Shown in pieces: positions 22,813 to 34,352 of a stretch of 64,000 nucleotides of DNA. This stretch comes from Alnus glutinosa. Taxonomy: Eukaryota > Streptophyta > Magnoliopsida > Fagales > Betulaceae. Both the position numbers and the translations under genes were made by a program. The notes under the pieces are model-generated. The model ran no database searches and was not told where the DNA came from. It saw only the letters and a program-made list of their open reading frames with translations. The stretch spans positions 39,824,154-39,888,153 of the forward strand of contig NC_084886.1 of assembly GCF_958979055.1 (NCBI RefSeq). The letters run 5' to 3'. The first letter of the stretch is position 1, and each line of letters begins with the position of its first letter.

Positions 22813-23643
22813 GGTTGGAGTTAAGGCAGTCTTGTTCCTTAACTTGTTTCCATTTGGTTCTTAAGGCTGTCCTGTTGTGCATTTGATTAATCACAATTTG
22901 AAAAGGGCGTCATTCTCGAGGTTAACTTTCCTAAGATCAGAGAGTCCCGGCCAGTCTTCCTGCCCACCTTAACATTATCTCAATGGCGTACTAAAAACGC
23001 CATTTTGGTTTAATATCGATTATCATCCTAAGATCAACTAATAAATGTGCAATGATCGAGCAGAGTATGGATCCCAAAAGCCTGAAACGCACGTGTACAT
23101 TGAAGACATATGCCGGGAGCATGAGAACGAAAACTTAGGAGAACTGACAGAGGCATCGCAACTAGAGGTAAAAACATGTTTTTCTCAATTGACCTCTCCC
23201 GGAGTTTCTAGAAGAACATAAAAGCAATCATATTCATATATATAATTACCATCTGGAAGAACAACAATCTTTATAATATGACGGACAAACATGTAAGAAT
23301 AGTAATATAAATCAGGAAATGAAACGCTCATTAGGGAGCGTAATTGAGTCGTTTTTCTCAACAAAGTATTTGCCCCCACCTATTCTGAATAATTGGTATG
23401 TACTGGGTTACAACAAATATTTATTCAAGATACAATGGAGTACTTAGTAATCTTTTTTAGTTTGGTTGTGTGTAGTCTCAGAGTTTCTATTCTAGCAAAA
23501 AAAAGAGACTAGAATTTGAAAACCATAAAATGTTTTGAGAGACAGAAGAATAATGTGACATCCCACATTGCCTGGGAATGAGGATGTGCTTATATGTATA
23601 AATGCACCCTTTATGACACAACGCGTTTTAAAGCCGTGATGGT

Positions 23644-23719
23644 GATGAACCTATCAGAACTCCGCAATTAAGCGTGCTTCTGCGAGAGCAATCCCAGGAT
23701 GGGTGACCTCCTGGGAAGT
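23644..23719 (+). other. 5S rRNA-like segment in Cassandra left LTR
   Basis: Contains AATTAAGCGTGCTT (5S A-box region) and GGATGGGTGACCTCCTGGGA (5S C-box region), in the 5S order. It is part of the LTR and not a 5S gene. Confidence 0.9.
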
Positions 23720-24012
23720 CTGGTTTGGAGAACCAAAATCGGACAATATTGTGTCATTGGGGGTGGGTCGTTACAAATGGTATCAGAGCCATTGCCCAGC
23801 CTGAGATGGTGGGAGTGTGCACAAGCCCATGAGGGTTGCCAGCGGGCACTCGCTGGGACGCCAAGAATGGGGTGATCCCATGAAGGTCGCCAGCGGGGAC
23901 ACTGGGTCCCAATGGGGGGTGATGTGACATCCCACATCGCCTGGGAATGAGAATGTGCTTATATTTATAAATGCACCCTTTATGATACAACGTGTTTTAA
24001 AGCCGTGATGGC

Positions 24013-24088
24013 GATGAACCTATCAGAACTCCACAGTTAAGCGTGCTTATGCGAGAGCAATCCCAAGATGGGTGACCTCCTGGGAAGT
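24013..24088 (+). other. 5S rRNA-like segment in Cassandra right LTR
   Basis: Same 5S A-box and C-box regions as the left LTR copy, in the same orientation. Confidence 0.9.
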
Positions 24089-24719
24089 CTGGTTTGTGGA
24101 GCCAAAAGCGGATAATATTGTATCATTGGGGGTGGGTCGTTACAAATAAAGAATTTTTTTTTTTTTTGTGTGTTCTAAAACTGGTCTGCAGTAGACTTTT
24201 CATCGCGCTAGATCAGTAGTTTTAATGTCTATTCAGGCATCATACATGTAATTTCACAATTAGCAATAATTAACGGTTAATCTAAAAATTATTAAAATTT
24301 ATAATCGGTAGATCATCTAGTCTTACATATACAGTTGGTTTTACTAACAATCGCATAAATCCAACTGTTGGATCCACCTTAGAAGCGTCATATGATTCAG
24401 ATCAAACTACCATATCGTATGATCATGAACATCGTCCAAACTATCAAAGGCGCCAATAGCGCCATACAAACCCATTATCATGCACGTGCGCATGTGCGTG
24501 TACGTCTGGTGCTAGAACATACACACAAGTGCATACGCCAAGCTTTGCTTTAGAGCAATAACTCGATGTAAGTTGGACCTTATAAATATCAACTTGACTT
24601 TATCTTCTTCCAATGTAAAACTCTTTTTTTTCAAATTTCTTTTAAACCTTTCCTGTAAAACATTTCCAAATCTATTAATTTTGAAAATTCTTTAACAAAA
24701 CACACTTGCTGGTTATAAG

Positions 24720-25142
24720 AGAAGTCTGGGAGAGAATTTGTCATGTACTTATTTAATTGTTCGAATGTTTCAAAGGCTATGACATAGTTACAATTGAAGT
24801 CTATCATGTAGTCACAATTATCTAGTTGTAATTGAAGTCTATTTGTATTATCTAATTCTCCTATAAATAGGAGCTTGTTATATTATAAACATTACTCAAA
24901 GATATAAGAGCAAAATGTAGCCCTTCGGGCTTTATAAAAATATATGGGTGGGGGGGCAAAACTAAAAAAAAAATAAAAAAATTTTAAGGGTAAAATTTTA
25001 AAAAATTATTTATTTATTTTTTAAGAATTTTTTTTTTTTTTGGAAAACCTTGGGCCTTGAGGGGGGCCTTCGTCTTTGCATATACCGAACTACGTAATTC
25101 TTTGTGTCTATTTATTTATATTTCGTATTATATTATCTTTCA
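24720..25142 (+). mobile_element. Probable LTR remnant with adjoining primer-site sequence
   Basis: The stretch resembles a plant LTR (CTCCTATAAATAGGAGC TATA-like promoter near 24858-24874, A/T-rich 3' end) and is followed at 25143 by TGGTATCAGAGTTATA, a typical primer-binding site. The sequence after it (25.14-26.09 kb) recurs at 44.83-45.72 kb without the LTR. A C/G-rich palindromic part at 25.49-25.79 kb belongs to the same body. No second LTR and no coding region were found, so it is a fragment. Confidence 0.4.
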
Positions 25143-26107
25143 TGGTATCAGAGTTATAAGCTAACACCAGTTTTTGATCTTGTAGATTTATTTATTTTAT
25201 TTTTTTATGCCGGCTTTTGTATTTTACGGTAAAACCCAACCGTCCCTTGATGTTTTGCGGCGAGATCCGACTGTCCGTTGGTATTTGTGGCGTGATTCGA
25301 CCTCCCCTTGGTGTTTGTAGCGAGATCCAAGATCCAACTACCCCATGGTATTTTGTATTAATTTTAAAAATGCTTTAACAATTAATTGCCGATTGACATG
25401 TTGCATGACCGATGACTCAGTCTATTATAAAATCATAGTTTTATTCGTAAAGTCAAAAGATTTAAAATTAAAAAACAAAAAAAGCTAGCAAAGGGTGGCT
25501 AGCTTGTCCTCACCATACTAGGGGTAATTGATTGCCCCTCGTTAGGTAAGAGACGGTCGGCTGCTCCCCTCCGAGGAGAGGCCGCCCCTCTCTAGTGAGA
25601 GAGGACCACCCCTCGATCATCTGTTGATGAGGACATCCTTTCACCATATGAGGGGGATTAGTCCCCCTCCCTCCTTTCTAAGGGAGGCTGAAGGCGATTG
25701 GCCGCCCTTCCCTAAGTAAGGGGCGGCCAATTACCCAATGTATGGTGAGGGGAGGCCACTCCTGAATTGATTAGGGGCAGCTCTATTTATTTATTTTTTT
25801 AAAATTTTTCTTGTTTTTGTCTTTTAAAGATAAATATGTAATTTTACAATAAACTGAGTCATCAGCCATATCACGTGTTAATTGGCAATAGGTTGTGACG
25901 TGGATCTAATGGTTTTTGTCAAACAACTAACGGTATGAACCATTTTGGACAAATAACAATATAACATACCCAAAGGATCAACTTGGTATTATTGATATCA
26001 TTTGGATCAGTTTAGTACAACTGTAAACCTTAGGAACTAAATGATTAATTAATTTTCCCAAAAACATTACTCATGACTTTTATTTATCATCAGAAAGTAT
26101 ACGATTT

Positions 26108-26848
26108 TAGAAGCCATAAGCTGACGATATTTGGCTAATCAAATTGCCTTCTTTTTCCAACAGCCGACCTTAGACTTCACCCCTCAGAAAACAAATCTGA
26201 GATCTGTCCCCTCCTCCTCTCCCATTCCCTTTCTACTCACTTCTCTTATCCTCCCCCTCCCATTCTGATTTTTTTCTTTTGTTTGTAGCTATTCTCCAAT
26301 TAGATCAGCAATTTTGGTATCTCTGCAATGCATTCGTTCATATACCTCCGTGTTGTGCCGCTCATCTCCTCCTTGTCTACTGTTGCTGTTTGCTGGTTGT
26401 GTTTTAATTTGAATAAGAGTTTTCTTCTCTTTAGATCTGCCATTATGGACGATCTATGGGATGAAGGTTAGTCAGGTGTGAGAGGTTATCTGTCATGGCT
26501 TGGATAGTTCGGTGTGAGAGGTTATCTCTCACGGCTAGTTTAAATAAATTTTTAGGATATTTGGCTACCATTGACTTAGATCTAGTTTGCTCGGAGCAGA
26601 TTAATTTACTCTTTAACTATTTTTGTATATGGATTAATGGAAGATGAAAGTCATAGATATCACTTTATTGTAAGAATTTTGTTTGTATCTATGACTTTGT
26701 AACCTCATAGTATGTAGCTATGATTTTGCAGAGTTTTATGGTTTGTGTTGTAAGAGTTTTATGCTCGTGATTTTTGATCAATGAAATACTCAAATCTTTT
26801 GTTTAAAAAATAAAAAAAAAAGAAAAGAAAAGAAGAAAAGAAGAAGAC
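26108..26848 (+). mobile_element. Retroposed transcript-like sequence with poly(A) (copy 1)
   Basis: A mRNA-like segment ending ATCAATGAAATACTCAAA followed by an A-rich tail (about 26800-26840). It is bordered by AGAAAGTATACGATTT (26092-26107) and a degraded version of it after the tail (about 26850-26867). The cleaner paralogue at 45764-46410 confirms the structure. It has no long reading frame. Confidence 0.65.
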
Positions 26849-27184
26849 GAAAGTGTATATACGATTTGCCAGTACTCTATGTACAACACACATAATTTGT
26901 CGGCATATTCCCATGGACCTCAATGATTTAATACAATTAGGTTGTCGTATTGCTATTATAATTGCTGGCTGATGGTTAACAAAGAAAAATTAACAATTGG
27001 CTTCAGTTATTCATATCATTGAATGGATTATTCAATTTATTCGCCATATCCTTTTCGGTGTTGCATTTAAATTTCATAGCGTGTACAAGTCGAAGCTCGA
27101 TCTCAAAAGCAAATATAAACGTTAATATTTCATATTTGCATCTTCAAATACAATTTTTCCAGCATAAATTTTTTTATTTCTATA

Positions 27185-27399
27185 GGGATAACTACACTTC
27201 ACCCCCCTGATTTATCCACGGTGTAGCGATTTACCTCCCAATGTACAAAAATTGGTACATGACCCCCCCGAACTTGCCAGCGTGTAACGAAATGGACCAT
27301 CCGTCCAGTCGCCCGTTATTTTGGACGGCAAGTCGGTCACGTGCAAGTCACGTGACCGTTTCAGACTGAAATTCTACCCAAAATACCCCCGCCTCACCT
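27185..27399 (+). repeat. MULE left terminal inverted repeat
   Basis: 215 bp, starts GGGATAACTACACTTCACCC; inverted partner at 34353-34567. Contains the internal palindrome GTCACGTGCAAGTCACGTGA. Confidence 0.95.
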
Positions 27400-27538
27400 C
27401 ATCTTTATACACCCTCGTGCTCGCACATATTTCTCATCTCCTTCACCAACGGCTCTTTGCAAGAACTAGGAACTAGGGTTTTCGAAGTGGGCTTCCGATT
27501 TTCGACATCTCTGACCAGTTTCGCACCATTTCCCGAAG

Positions 27539-28683
27539 ATGCAACCATCAGGCACTGCTTCTACGGAGTCGGAGTCGACAACGAGTGGGGCAACTTCTGC
27601 AGTAATGCCGATTTGTTATTGCGAGCGTCCGGCTTGTATGTTAACCTCCTACACCGAAAAAAATTTTGGTAGAAGGTTTGTAAAATGCCAAAATTACAAG
27701 GTAATTTAACCGAAAATCTTCAGCAATTTTTATGAAGAGCAATGCTGCTTACCTCTTACTGTACTTATATAAATATTTAAAAAAAAAAATGGACTGGGTT
27801 GATTTTTATTTATTAGTTTTTTTTTTTGGAGCATGTTATTAGATTACATTTTTACACGTGATTAATTCTGTATAGACACATGACTTTTGTTTTGTTAGTT
27901 AGTTAGACTGTTAGATTATAACTTGCAAAGCAAGTCATGTAACTCGGTATATATATACTGCGAGTCATGTACAGTTGATTATGCTATTCAATACTAAATC
28001 AGAGAATCATTTTTCTCTCAAACCTTTTGTTTAGTTTCATATTCACAGCTTGTTCCTGCTTTACATAATCATTCAACATCAAATTCAATACATGTATTAA
28101 ACTCATTAATTTTCTGAAGATTAATGAGTTTTGAAATGATATGGAAAAGTGCATAGATAGCCTACGACGATTAATTTTCAAATAACATAAGCTAGAAATA
28201 ACCTTTGTTTCTGTCTGTTTTATTTTATTTATTTTTTGATTTATTTTTGTTATCGTTTTTCAGATAAATCGAGCTTGTGGTTTCTGGCAATGGGTTGATC
28301 CCAAAATGTGTTCACATGGAGAGAGGGTGGTAGGTCGTTTGCGTGAGTGGCATGGAAGTTTGATTCAAGACGCTGAACGATGCCGTACAATGGTTGAAAC
28401 TGAAGTTGCAAAGTTGAAGGCGAATATGGGGATAGAGGAAGTCGAACGATGCCGACTTATAGTTGAAGCTGAAGTTGCAAAGTTGAGGGCAAATATGGAG
28501 ATTGAAAATGCTGCCCTCCGTAAAGAAATCGAGATTCAGGGGATCAATTACCAAACAATGAAGAAGATTTATAAGACAATAATTGTATGTACATGGATAT
28601 TGATGATTGTGTATCTGCTTATGGTTGGATCAGAATCAAAGGGTGTATTCGATTCCAAACATGATTGTATGTTGTTACCATGA
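27539..28683 (+). CDS. MULE-borne GRF zinc finger / coiled-coil / membrane protein
   Basis: Two exons, 27539-27700 and 28264-28683 (GT-AG, phase 0), encode 193 aa. Residues 26-70 form a GRF-type zinc finger: CYC (26-28), FGRRFVKC (Cys50) and CGFWQWVD (Cys59). Residues about 85-155 are a charged coiled coil with an internal duplication (ERCRTMVETEVAKLKANM then ERCRLIVEAEVAKLRANM). A hydrophobic segment (about 162-178, IIVCTWILMIVYLLMV) is a predicted membrane anchor near the C-terminus. The arrangement matches the many plant GRF-domain proteins of the At4g04775-like type, whose function is not established; GRF fingers in other proteins bind nucleic acid. It lies inside the MULE, about 140 bp past the left TIR, convergent with the transposase. 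Whether it serves transposition or is captured cargo is open. Confidence 0.8.
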
Positions 28684-28845
28684 AGATTTAGGGTGATGAT
28701 GTTTAGGGTTTAGGGTGATGTTTTGGGCAGGGTTTATGGTGATGTGTTTATGGTTACTTTATGTAGACCATTATTGGTACGTAATGGATGATGTTTTGGA
28801 AATGAAAAATGTATGTGTGTTGAACCTGAACTTATTTGAGTCCGG

Positions 28846-29740
28846 TTGTGTTAAAGCATGCATGTCCACTCTAATTTTGTGTTAAAGCATGCATGTCCAC
28901 TCTAATTTTGTGTTAAAGCATGCATTCACCAATACCATGCACATACCATGCATTCACCAAACCCATTTAACAAAACCTGTCCAAACCCATTTAACAAAAC
29001 CTGTCCAAACATACCAAAACCATGCATTTACCAATTCTGTCCAAACATAATTCTGTCCAAACATAATTTTGTGTTAAAGCATGCATTCACCAATACCATG
29101 CACATACCATGCATTCACCAAACCAAACCTGTCCAAACCCATTTAACAAAACCTGTCCAAACCCATTTAACAAAACCTGTCCAAACATACCAAAACCATG
29201 CATTTACCAATTCTGTCCAAACATAATTCTGTCCAAACATAATTTTGTGTTAAAGCATGCATTCACCAATACCATGCACATACCATGCATTCACCAAACC
29301 AAACCTGTCCAAACCCATTTAACAAAACCTGTCCAAACCCATTTAACAAAACCTGTCCAAACATACCAAAACCATGCATTTACCAATTCTGTCCAAACAT
29401 AATTCTGTCCAAACATAATTTTGTGTTAAAGCATGCATTCACCAATACCATGCACATACCATGCATTCACCAAACCAAACCTGTCCAAACCCATTTAACA
29501 AAACCTGTCCAAACCCATTTAACAAAACCTGTCCAAACATACCAAAACCATGCATTTACCAATTCTGTCCAAACATAATTCTGTGTTAAAGCATGCATTC
29601 ACCAATACCATGCATATACCATGCATTCACTACACCATAGGTTTTTTAAAGACACTGAAATCTGTTCAAACATACCAAAAGCATGCATTCACTACACCAT
29701 AGGTTTTTTAAAGACACTGAAATCTGTCCAAAAGAAATCA
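28846..29740. repeat. Tandem repeat array between the two MULE genes
   Basis: The core is a 176-bp unit repeated about three to four times (for example starts at 29109, 29285 and 29461), itself built of shorter phrases such as AACAAAACCTGTCCAAACCC. The left edge has about two 31-bp units (AAAGCATGCATGTCCACTC) and the right edge about two 57-bp units (CACTACACCATAGG). The open frames across it are repeat artefacts. Confidence 0.92.
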
Positions 29741-30063
29741 GCATGCAATTCAAACTACTTACATAAACTACATGTCCAACCCTTTCCTATATACAAAATG
29801 CCATTATATTCCAGAAAACAAAAACTTCAATGCTTCCATTCTGGTCTTTTCCTTTTCGGCTTTGACTCCATAATCTGTAATCCTTTTTCAATGGTATGGG
29901 CGATCCTTTTTCCTTTCGCCGGTGTTGAGGATGTTGTCGCCACACCGTGTTCTGCAACTTGTGGGGTTCTTGGGGTCAACCCAAATACTCTCCCTCCTCC
30001 ATCAGTACTAGTCCTAGCTGTGAGGTCAATCAAAACAGGTGGACCCTTTTGAATTGGAACACT

Positions 30064-33000
30064 CTACACCATGGCCCTGATTCGATTAGACACTCTTCTA
30101 ACTGGTATGCATGGTTTGGGTGCTGGCGGTTGCCTGTTCCAGCTGGGCACTTTAAGTCCAACAGGATTTTGCTGCCATAAATTTCAAATATGAGATATTG
30201 ACAAATAAACAGTAGGATGCATTTTAAAGACTAAACTAAAGTAAGTACCAAATTTTTCTCAGCTGTTGCAATAGGTGGGGCAGTGGCAGTGGGTTGCTGT
30301 GTAGCACCAGTAATTGTCCTTTTGAGGGCTGGTTGTGCACCCCCCCTTCGACTGTTGGGGGCTGGTTGTGCACCCCCCCTTCGACTGTTGGAGGCTGGTT
30401 GTGCACCTCCCCTTGTACTACTGCTACATCCAACGCTTTGGGTCTGAAGGCCAACATTAATAACACATCAAATAATACATTAATAGCACATCAACTACTA
30501 TACAACTATATTGGTTAGTGAGACTTACACTTGTTGGGGGTGGAGTGGGCAAACTAGCTGGGGGTGGAGTAGGCAAATCAACTTCTGTCGAGGGCTGGTC
30601 CTTCCTTGGACAGGTCCTGCTGTTGTGTCCAACTAGCTTGCACATCCCACATCTACCCTTCAATCCAAACTTTCTCATTCTATAAAGATTCTGAGGAACT
30701 CTCGACTCATCAGGACCTCTTACCCTGGCCTTTCGAGGTCTGCCTGGCATCTTTCTTGATCTAGGCGGATCCAATACATCATGCGCAGTCTTTACCCACT
30801 GTTCCTCACTAGGCATTGGATATATGATGGGAGCATAAGCCTTCTTGTACATCTCAATGCTATAACATGAATCTACATAATCCTCTGGTTTATGCCCATG
30901 AAATGTTATGGCAGAATGTGCATGTGCACATGGGATCCCAGTCACCTCCCACTGTCTGCAACCACATGTCCTCCTCCTCAAATCCACAGCATATTGCCTT
31001 CTTCCCTGCTCTACTTCAAATATGCCATCACCAACAAAACGGGATAGGCAGTCCGATGCAGCCTCACCAATGGCCTCAAGCTTCTCAACAATTCTAGGGC
31101 ACAACTTGCCCTTCAATTTGTTGATGCCATCTCTTTTAAGTTGGTACCTTCTCATGAGCTGCTTCCTAATCATCTCAAGCATCGTCAGAATTGGCTTGTC
31201 ACGTGCCTTCAGGATGTATGAGTTGAAACACTCGCATATATTGTTGACAAGGAGGTCACATTTAGGATAGTCACTGAACCATGCTCTCGACCATCCGCTG
31301 GGGTCAATCTTGTCTAGGTAGTCAAAGGCATCAGGACTGACTTTCTTCATCTCTTCCATCTGAAATCTGAACTCGACCTCAGTATATGCCGATGCTGCCT
31401 TCCACAACAATTCCTTCAAGGCCACCCCCCGAAATCCTTTATCTCGAAAGTTGGCATATAAATGCCTTACACAGATTCGGTGATCCGCCATTGGCATAAC
31501 AACATCAAAACTTGGCACAAGACCCTACATCAATCCAATGTGCAAAATGGGTAAGTTTATATGTAGAAAAAAAAAATAGCTAAAAGTAATATGTAAAATT
31601 ATGCAAGTAATATAACTAACCTTTTGCCGATCAGAAATGAATGTAGGAGCAGTGTGCCTCTCATGATGACCAAGATCTGAAACAAGGCACTCCAGGAACC
31701 AGGTCCAACTGTCTTTTGTCTCAGATTCTACAACGGCGATTGCAATTGGGTATATGTTGTTGTTGGCATCTCGACCAATCGCAGCCAGTAGCATTCCCTT
31801 GTAAGGTCCTTTTAGAAAGCACCCGTCTAGGCCTATGACAGGCCTACAACCTTCCAAGAACCCATTCTTCATGGCTGCAAGGGACAAGTAGAGTCTCTGA
31901 AACTTAGCAGGCAAATTAGGGTTTAGTCTTTCAACCTTCATCACTACACAGCTACCCGGGTTAGTACGCCTTAAAGTCTCACAGTAATCCCACAGCCTGC
32001 CATACTGTTCACCCAGACAACCGTATATCTTCTTTTTTGCCTTCTTCCTACCCCTATACATTTGACTCCTGCTGACTTCAACATTCCATTTCCTCTTGAC
32101 TTCATCTTGTATCACTCGCAGTGGCATGTCTGGTTGAACCTTAAACTTATCATAAAGTTTATCTGCTATCCACCTCAAATTGACAATTGAGCTCTTGTAT
32201 ACTCGAGTACAAGAATGTGTAGGTCTTAAGGACCTTATTTCAAATGAGGCCTCAGTCGCCATCTGTCTACCATACACTCTATAACCACAACCTGGATCTC
32301 TACACACAGCTACACACTTGGCTCTTTCATTTTTCTCAAACCTTATGTCCTTTCCCCTTCTCACATTGTATTGCTTAACAGCTTCTCTAAATAGTTGAAT
32401 GTTAGCGAACTTCATTCTAAGCTTCAGGTTTGGATTGACAATGTCAACTTCATGGAACTCCACATCAGGGTGAGATGAAGTCCCACCATCCTCTTCATCA
32501 CTGACAGGTACTGGTGACAATAGGATGTCACTTCTACCAATCTCAGGGTCATTCTCATCCACCTCAACATCTTCAAACGATGACATTTTTATACTAGATG
32601 GCCCACTCTGGCCATCATCATCACCCAAAGTACCCCCACTCTCACCCCCACCATCACCCCCACCCTCAACCTCAGTACCATCACCACCATCTCCATCCCT
32701 ATCCCCATCCTCCCAATCACCCTCCACGCCCTCATCAGTTTCTGGCATTTTTGAGGGGCCAGCACTATCCACCAGATAATCTTCAAAAACATCGTCATCA
32801 TCACTGATTTTATCATCCCACCATGGATCATTTAAATCAACCCTACCTCCATCATCTCCCTCTTCATTATTTTCCAAATCTTCCACATCCCCACCTCTAT
32901 CATTTTGGAAAGAAACAATATAAAGGACTACATTAGGAGTATCCACATGTTTGGCAACCATATAAGCTACATCATAATCCGAGGATACTAGTTGTAGACC

Positions 33001-33216
33001 ATCCACTAGATCTTTGGTAGGGTCCCTAAAGTAAATCAAATCACCTGGACTATACCCATATTGTCCCACTATAGACTCTATCAGGACAAATGACACATCA
33101 TCAGGATCAACGTTATCCGGATGGACATCCACTTGACCCCCCACATAAATACATCCATATTTTCTGTCAAACCTACCCCCATAGTTTATCTCAAAGACTA
33201 GCTTCATTCTACACAT
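30064..33216 (-). CDS. MULE transposase (MURA-like)
   Basis: Four exons, 33216-31621, 31524-30529, 30443-30249 and 30171-30064, all GT-AG and phase 0, give 964 aa with no internal stop. Domains in order: an N-terminal PB1-like region of plant MULE proteins (about 1-110); an acidic Asp/Glu/Gly linker; a MuDR DNA-binding region (about 270-345, FREAVKQYNVRRGKDIRFEK and the CRDPGCGYRVYG cysteines); and the DDE transposase core with Asp in IGLDGCFLKG (about residue 464), Asp in FISDRQK (about 529) and a candidate Glu in NNICECFN (about 630). Then come a SWIM zinc finger (CGCRQWEVTGIPCAHAH), a CCHC knuckle (CGMCKLVGHNSRTC) and a tail with three RRGGAQPA repeats. The enzyme excises and inserts MULEs in the nucleus. 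The ATG lies within the first of three 79-bp tandem repeats, which is unusual. Confidence 0.93.
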
Positions 33217-33423
33217 GCAAACAAAAAAAATATATTATGCATGGGACAAGGGGACCACAATAATAAATCTCAAAGACTAGCTTCATTCTACACATGCAAA
33301 CAAAAAAAATATATTATGCATGGGACAAGGGGACCACAATAATAAATCTCAAAGACTAGCTTCATTCTACACATGCAAACAAAAAAATATATTATGCATG
33401 GGACAAGGGGACCACAATAATAA
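33189..33423. repeat. 79-bp tandem repeat over the transposase start
   Basis: Three copies of a 79-bp unit begin at 33189, 33268 and 33347 (the third is one base shorter). The copy nearest the gene includes the ATG and first codons of the transposase; the other two carry the same MCRMKLVFEI coding phrase upstream. Confidence 0.93.
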
Positions 33424-34352
33424 GGCACTGCAACTAATATGCAAAGCACAACTGCAATCGGGACCCCACTGCATATAAAGTAGTAACATGCAAAACAAAT
33501 AGTGCTCCAAAAAAATAGTGCAACTAATATGCAAAAAAATATATTTGATAGGTACACATACATATTAACTAATGCAGAGACATATTAAATAAGGACCCAA
33601 TAATGCTCCAAAATCAATTGCAAAAAAATAGTGCATTGGGACCCCACTGCATATATAAGGTGTAAACAAAACAAACCACATGGGACCCAATGCATATAAA
33701 CCAAACCCAATGCATATAAACAAAACAAACCAATTAGGTTCTCGGCAGACAACAAACAAATAAAAAAATGATACAAATCGGGACCCCACTGCATATAAAT
33801 TAGTAAAAAACAACAAAAAGGATACAAATCGGGACCCAATGCACTTTAACAAATCAAACCCAATGCACTTTAACAAACCAATTACGTTTTCGGCAGACAA
33901 CAAACAAAGCAAAAAAGGATACAAATCGGGACCACAAATGATTAAAAAACACATACTGTAAGCGAAACCCCCAAATCCCGACAAACCCTAACATTTTTTT
34001 ATACCCAAATTGCAGTCAATTTCTACATTAAAAATGAGACTAAACAAACAACAAATGAGACTAAACAAACAACATTAACAAAAACCCCAAAGCCGACAAC
34101 CCTAAATTAACAAAAACCCCCAAATCCGAAACCCTAGATTAACAAAAACCCCCCAAATCGCCTACCAAAAAAAAAACTTTCTCCATTAAAAAACCACTAA
34201 CCTTTATTTAACAACGATTATGAACGAGTTGAGCGGTATGGATTTCGGCGACAGGTTGTGGGTGGGTCAGTTCGTGTAGAACCTTCGAAAGTAGCCGTCC
34301 GTGCTAAGTGGAAGTGGGGACCTCACGCATGAAATGTCTAAATCCAAACGAT
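33424..34352. other. MULE transposase 5' region
   Basis: AT- and C-rich DNA with many short repeated phrases (GGGACCCCACTGCATATA, AACCCAATGCA, AAAACCCC). It should hold the promoter and 5' leader of the minus-strand transposase; no separate gene is supported. Confidence 0.5.

Larger units (their letters stand above)
23554..24144. mobile_element. Cassandra-type TRIM retrotransposon
   Basis: Two 222-bp direct LTRs (23554-23775 and 23923-24144), each starting TGTGACATCCC and ending CGTTACA, enclose a 147-bp internal region. This starts with a tRNA-Met type primer site (TGGTATCAGAGCC at 23778) and ends with a purine tract (AATGGGGGGTGA). Both LTRs contain a 5S rRNA-like segment with pol III boxes, the hallmark of Cassandra. 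A perfect 5-bp target duplication AATAA flanks it (23549-23553, 24145-24149). It is short, non-coding and structurally whole. The LTRs differ at about 16 of 222 positions by eye (about 93% identical), so insertion is old: several to perhaps 15 million years depending on the rate assumed. Confidence 0.95.

Noticed and set aside
23644-24088. Two 5S rRNA genes
   Set aside because: They are partial, lie at equal places in two LTRs and are the known 5S-like part of Cassandra.
28948-29578. Overlapping frames of 92-97 codons rich in CPNPFNKT
   Set aside because: They are translations of the 176-bp tandem array and repeat with its period.
28846-29740. CRISPR-like array
   Set aside because: The units are contiguous tandem repeats without unique spacers, in plant nuclear DNA.
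33288-33984. Minus-strand frames upstream of the transposase
   Set aside because: They consist of tandem repeats and low-complexity leader sequence, without conserved protein features.
34090-34140. Telomere-like AACCCTAAA / AACCCTAGA phrases
   Set aside because: Only isolated, imperfect units amid other AAAACCCC phrases; no tandem TTTAGGG array.
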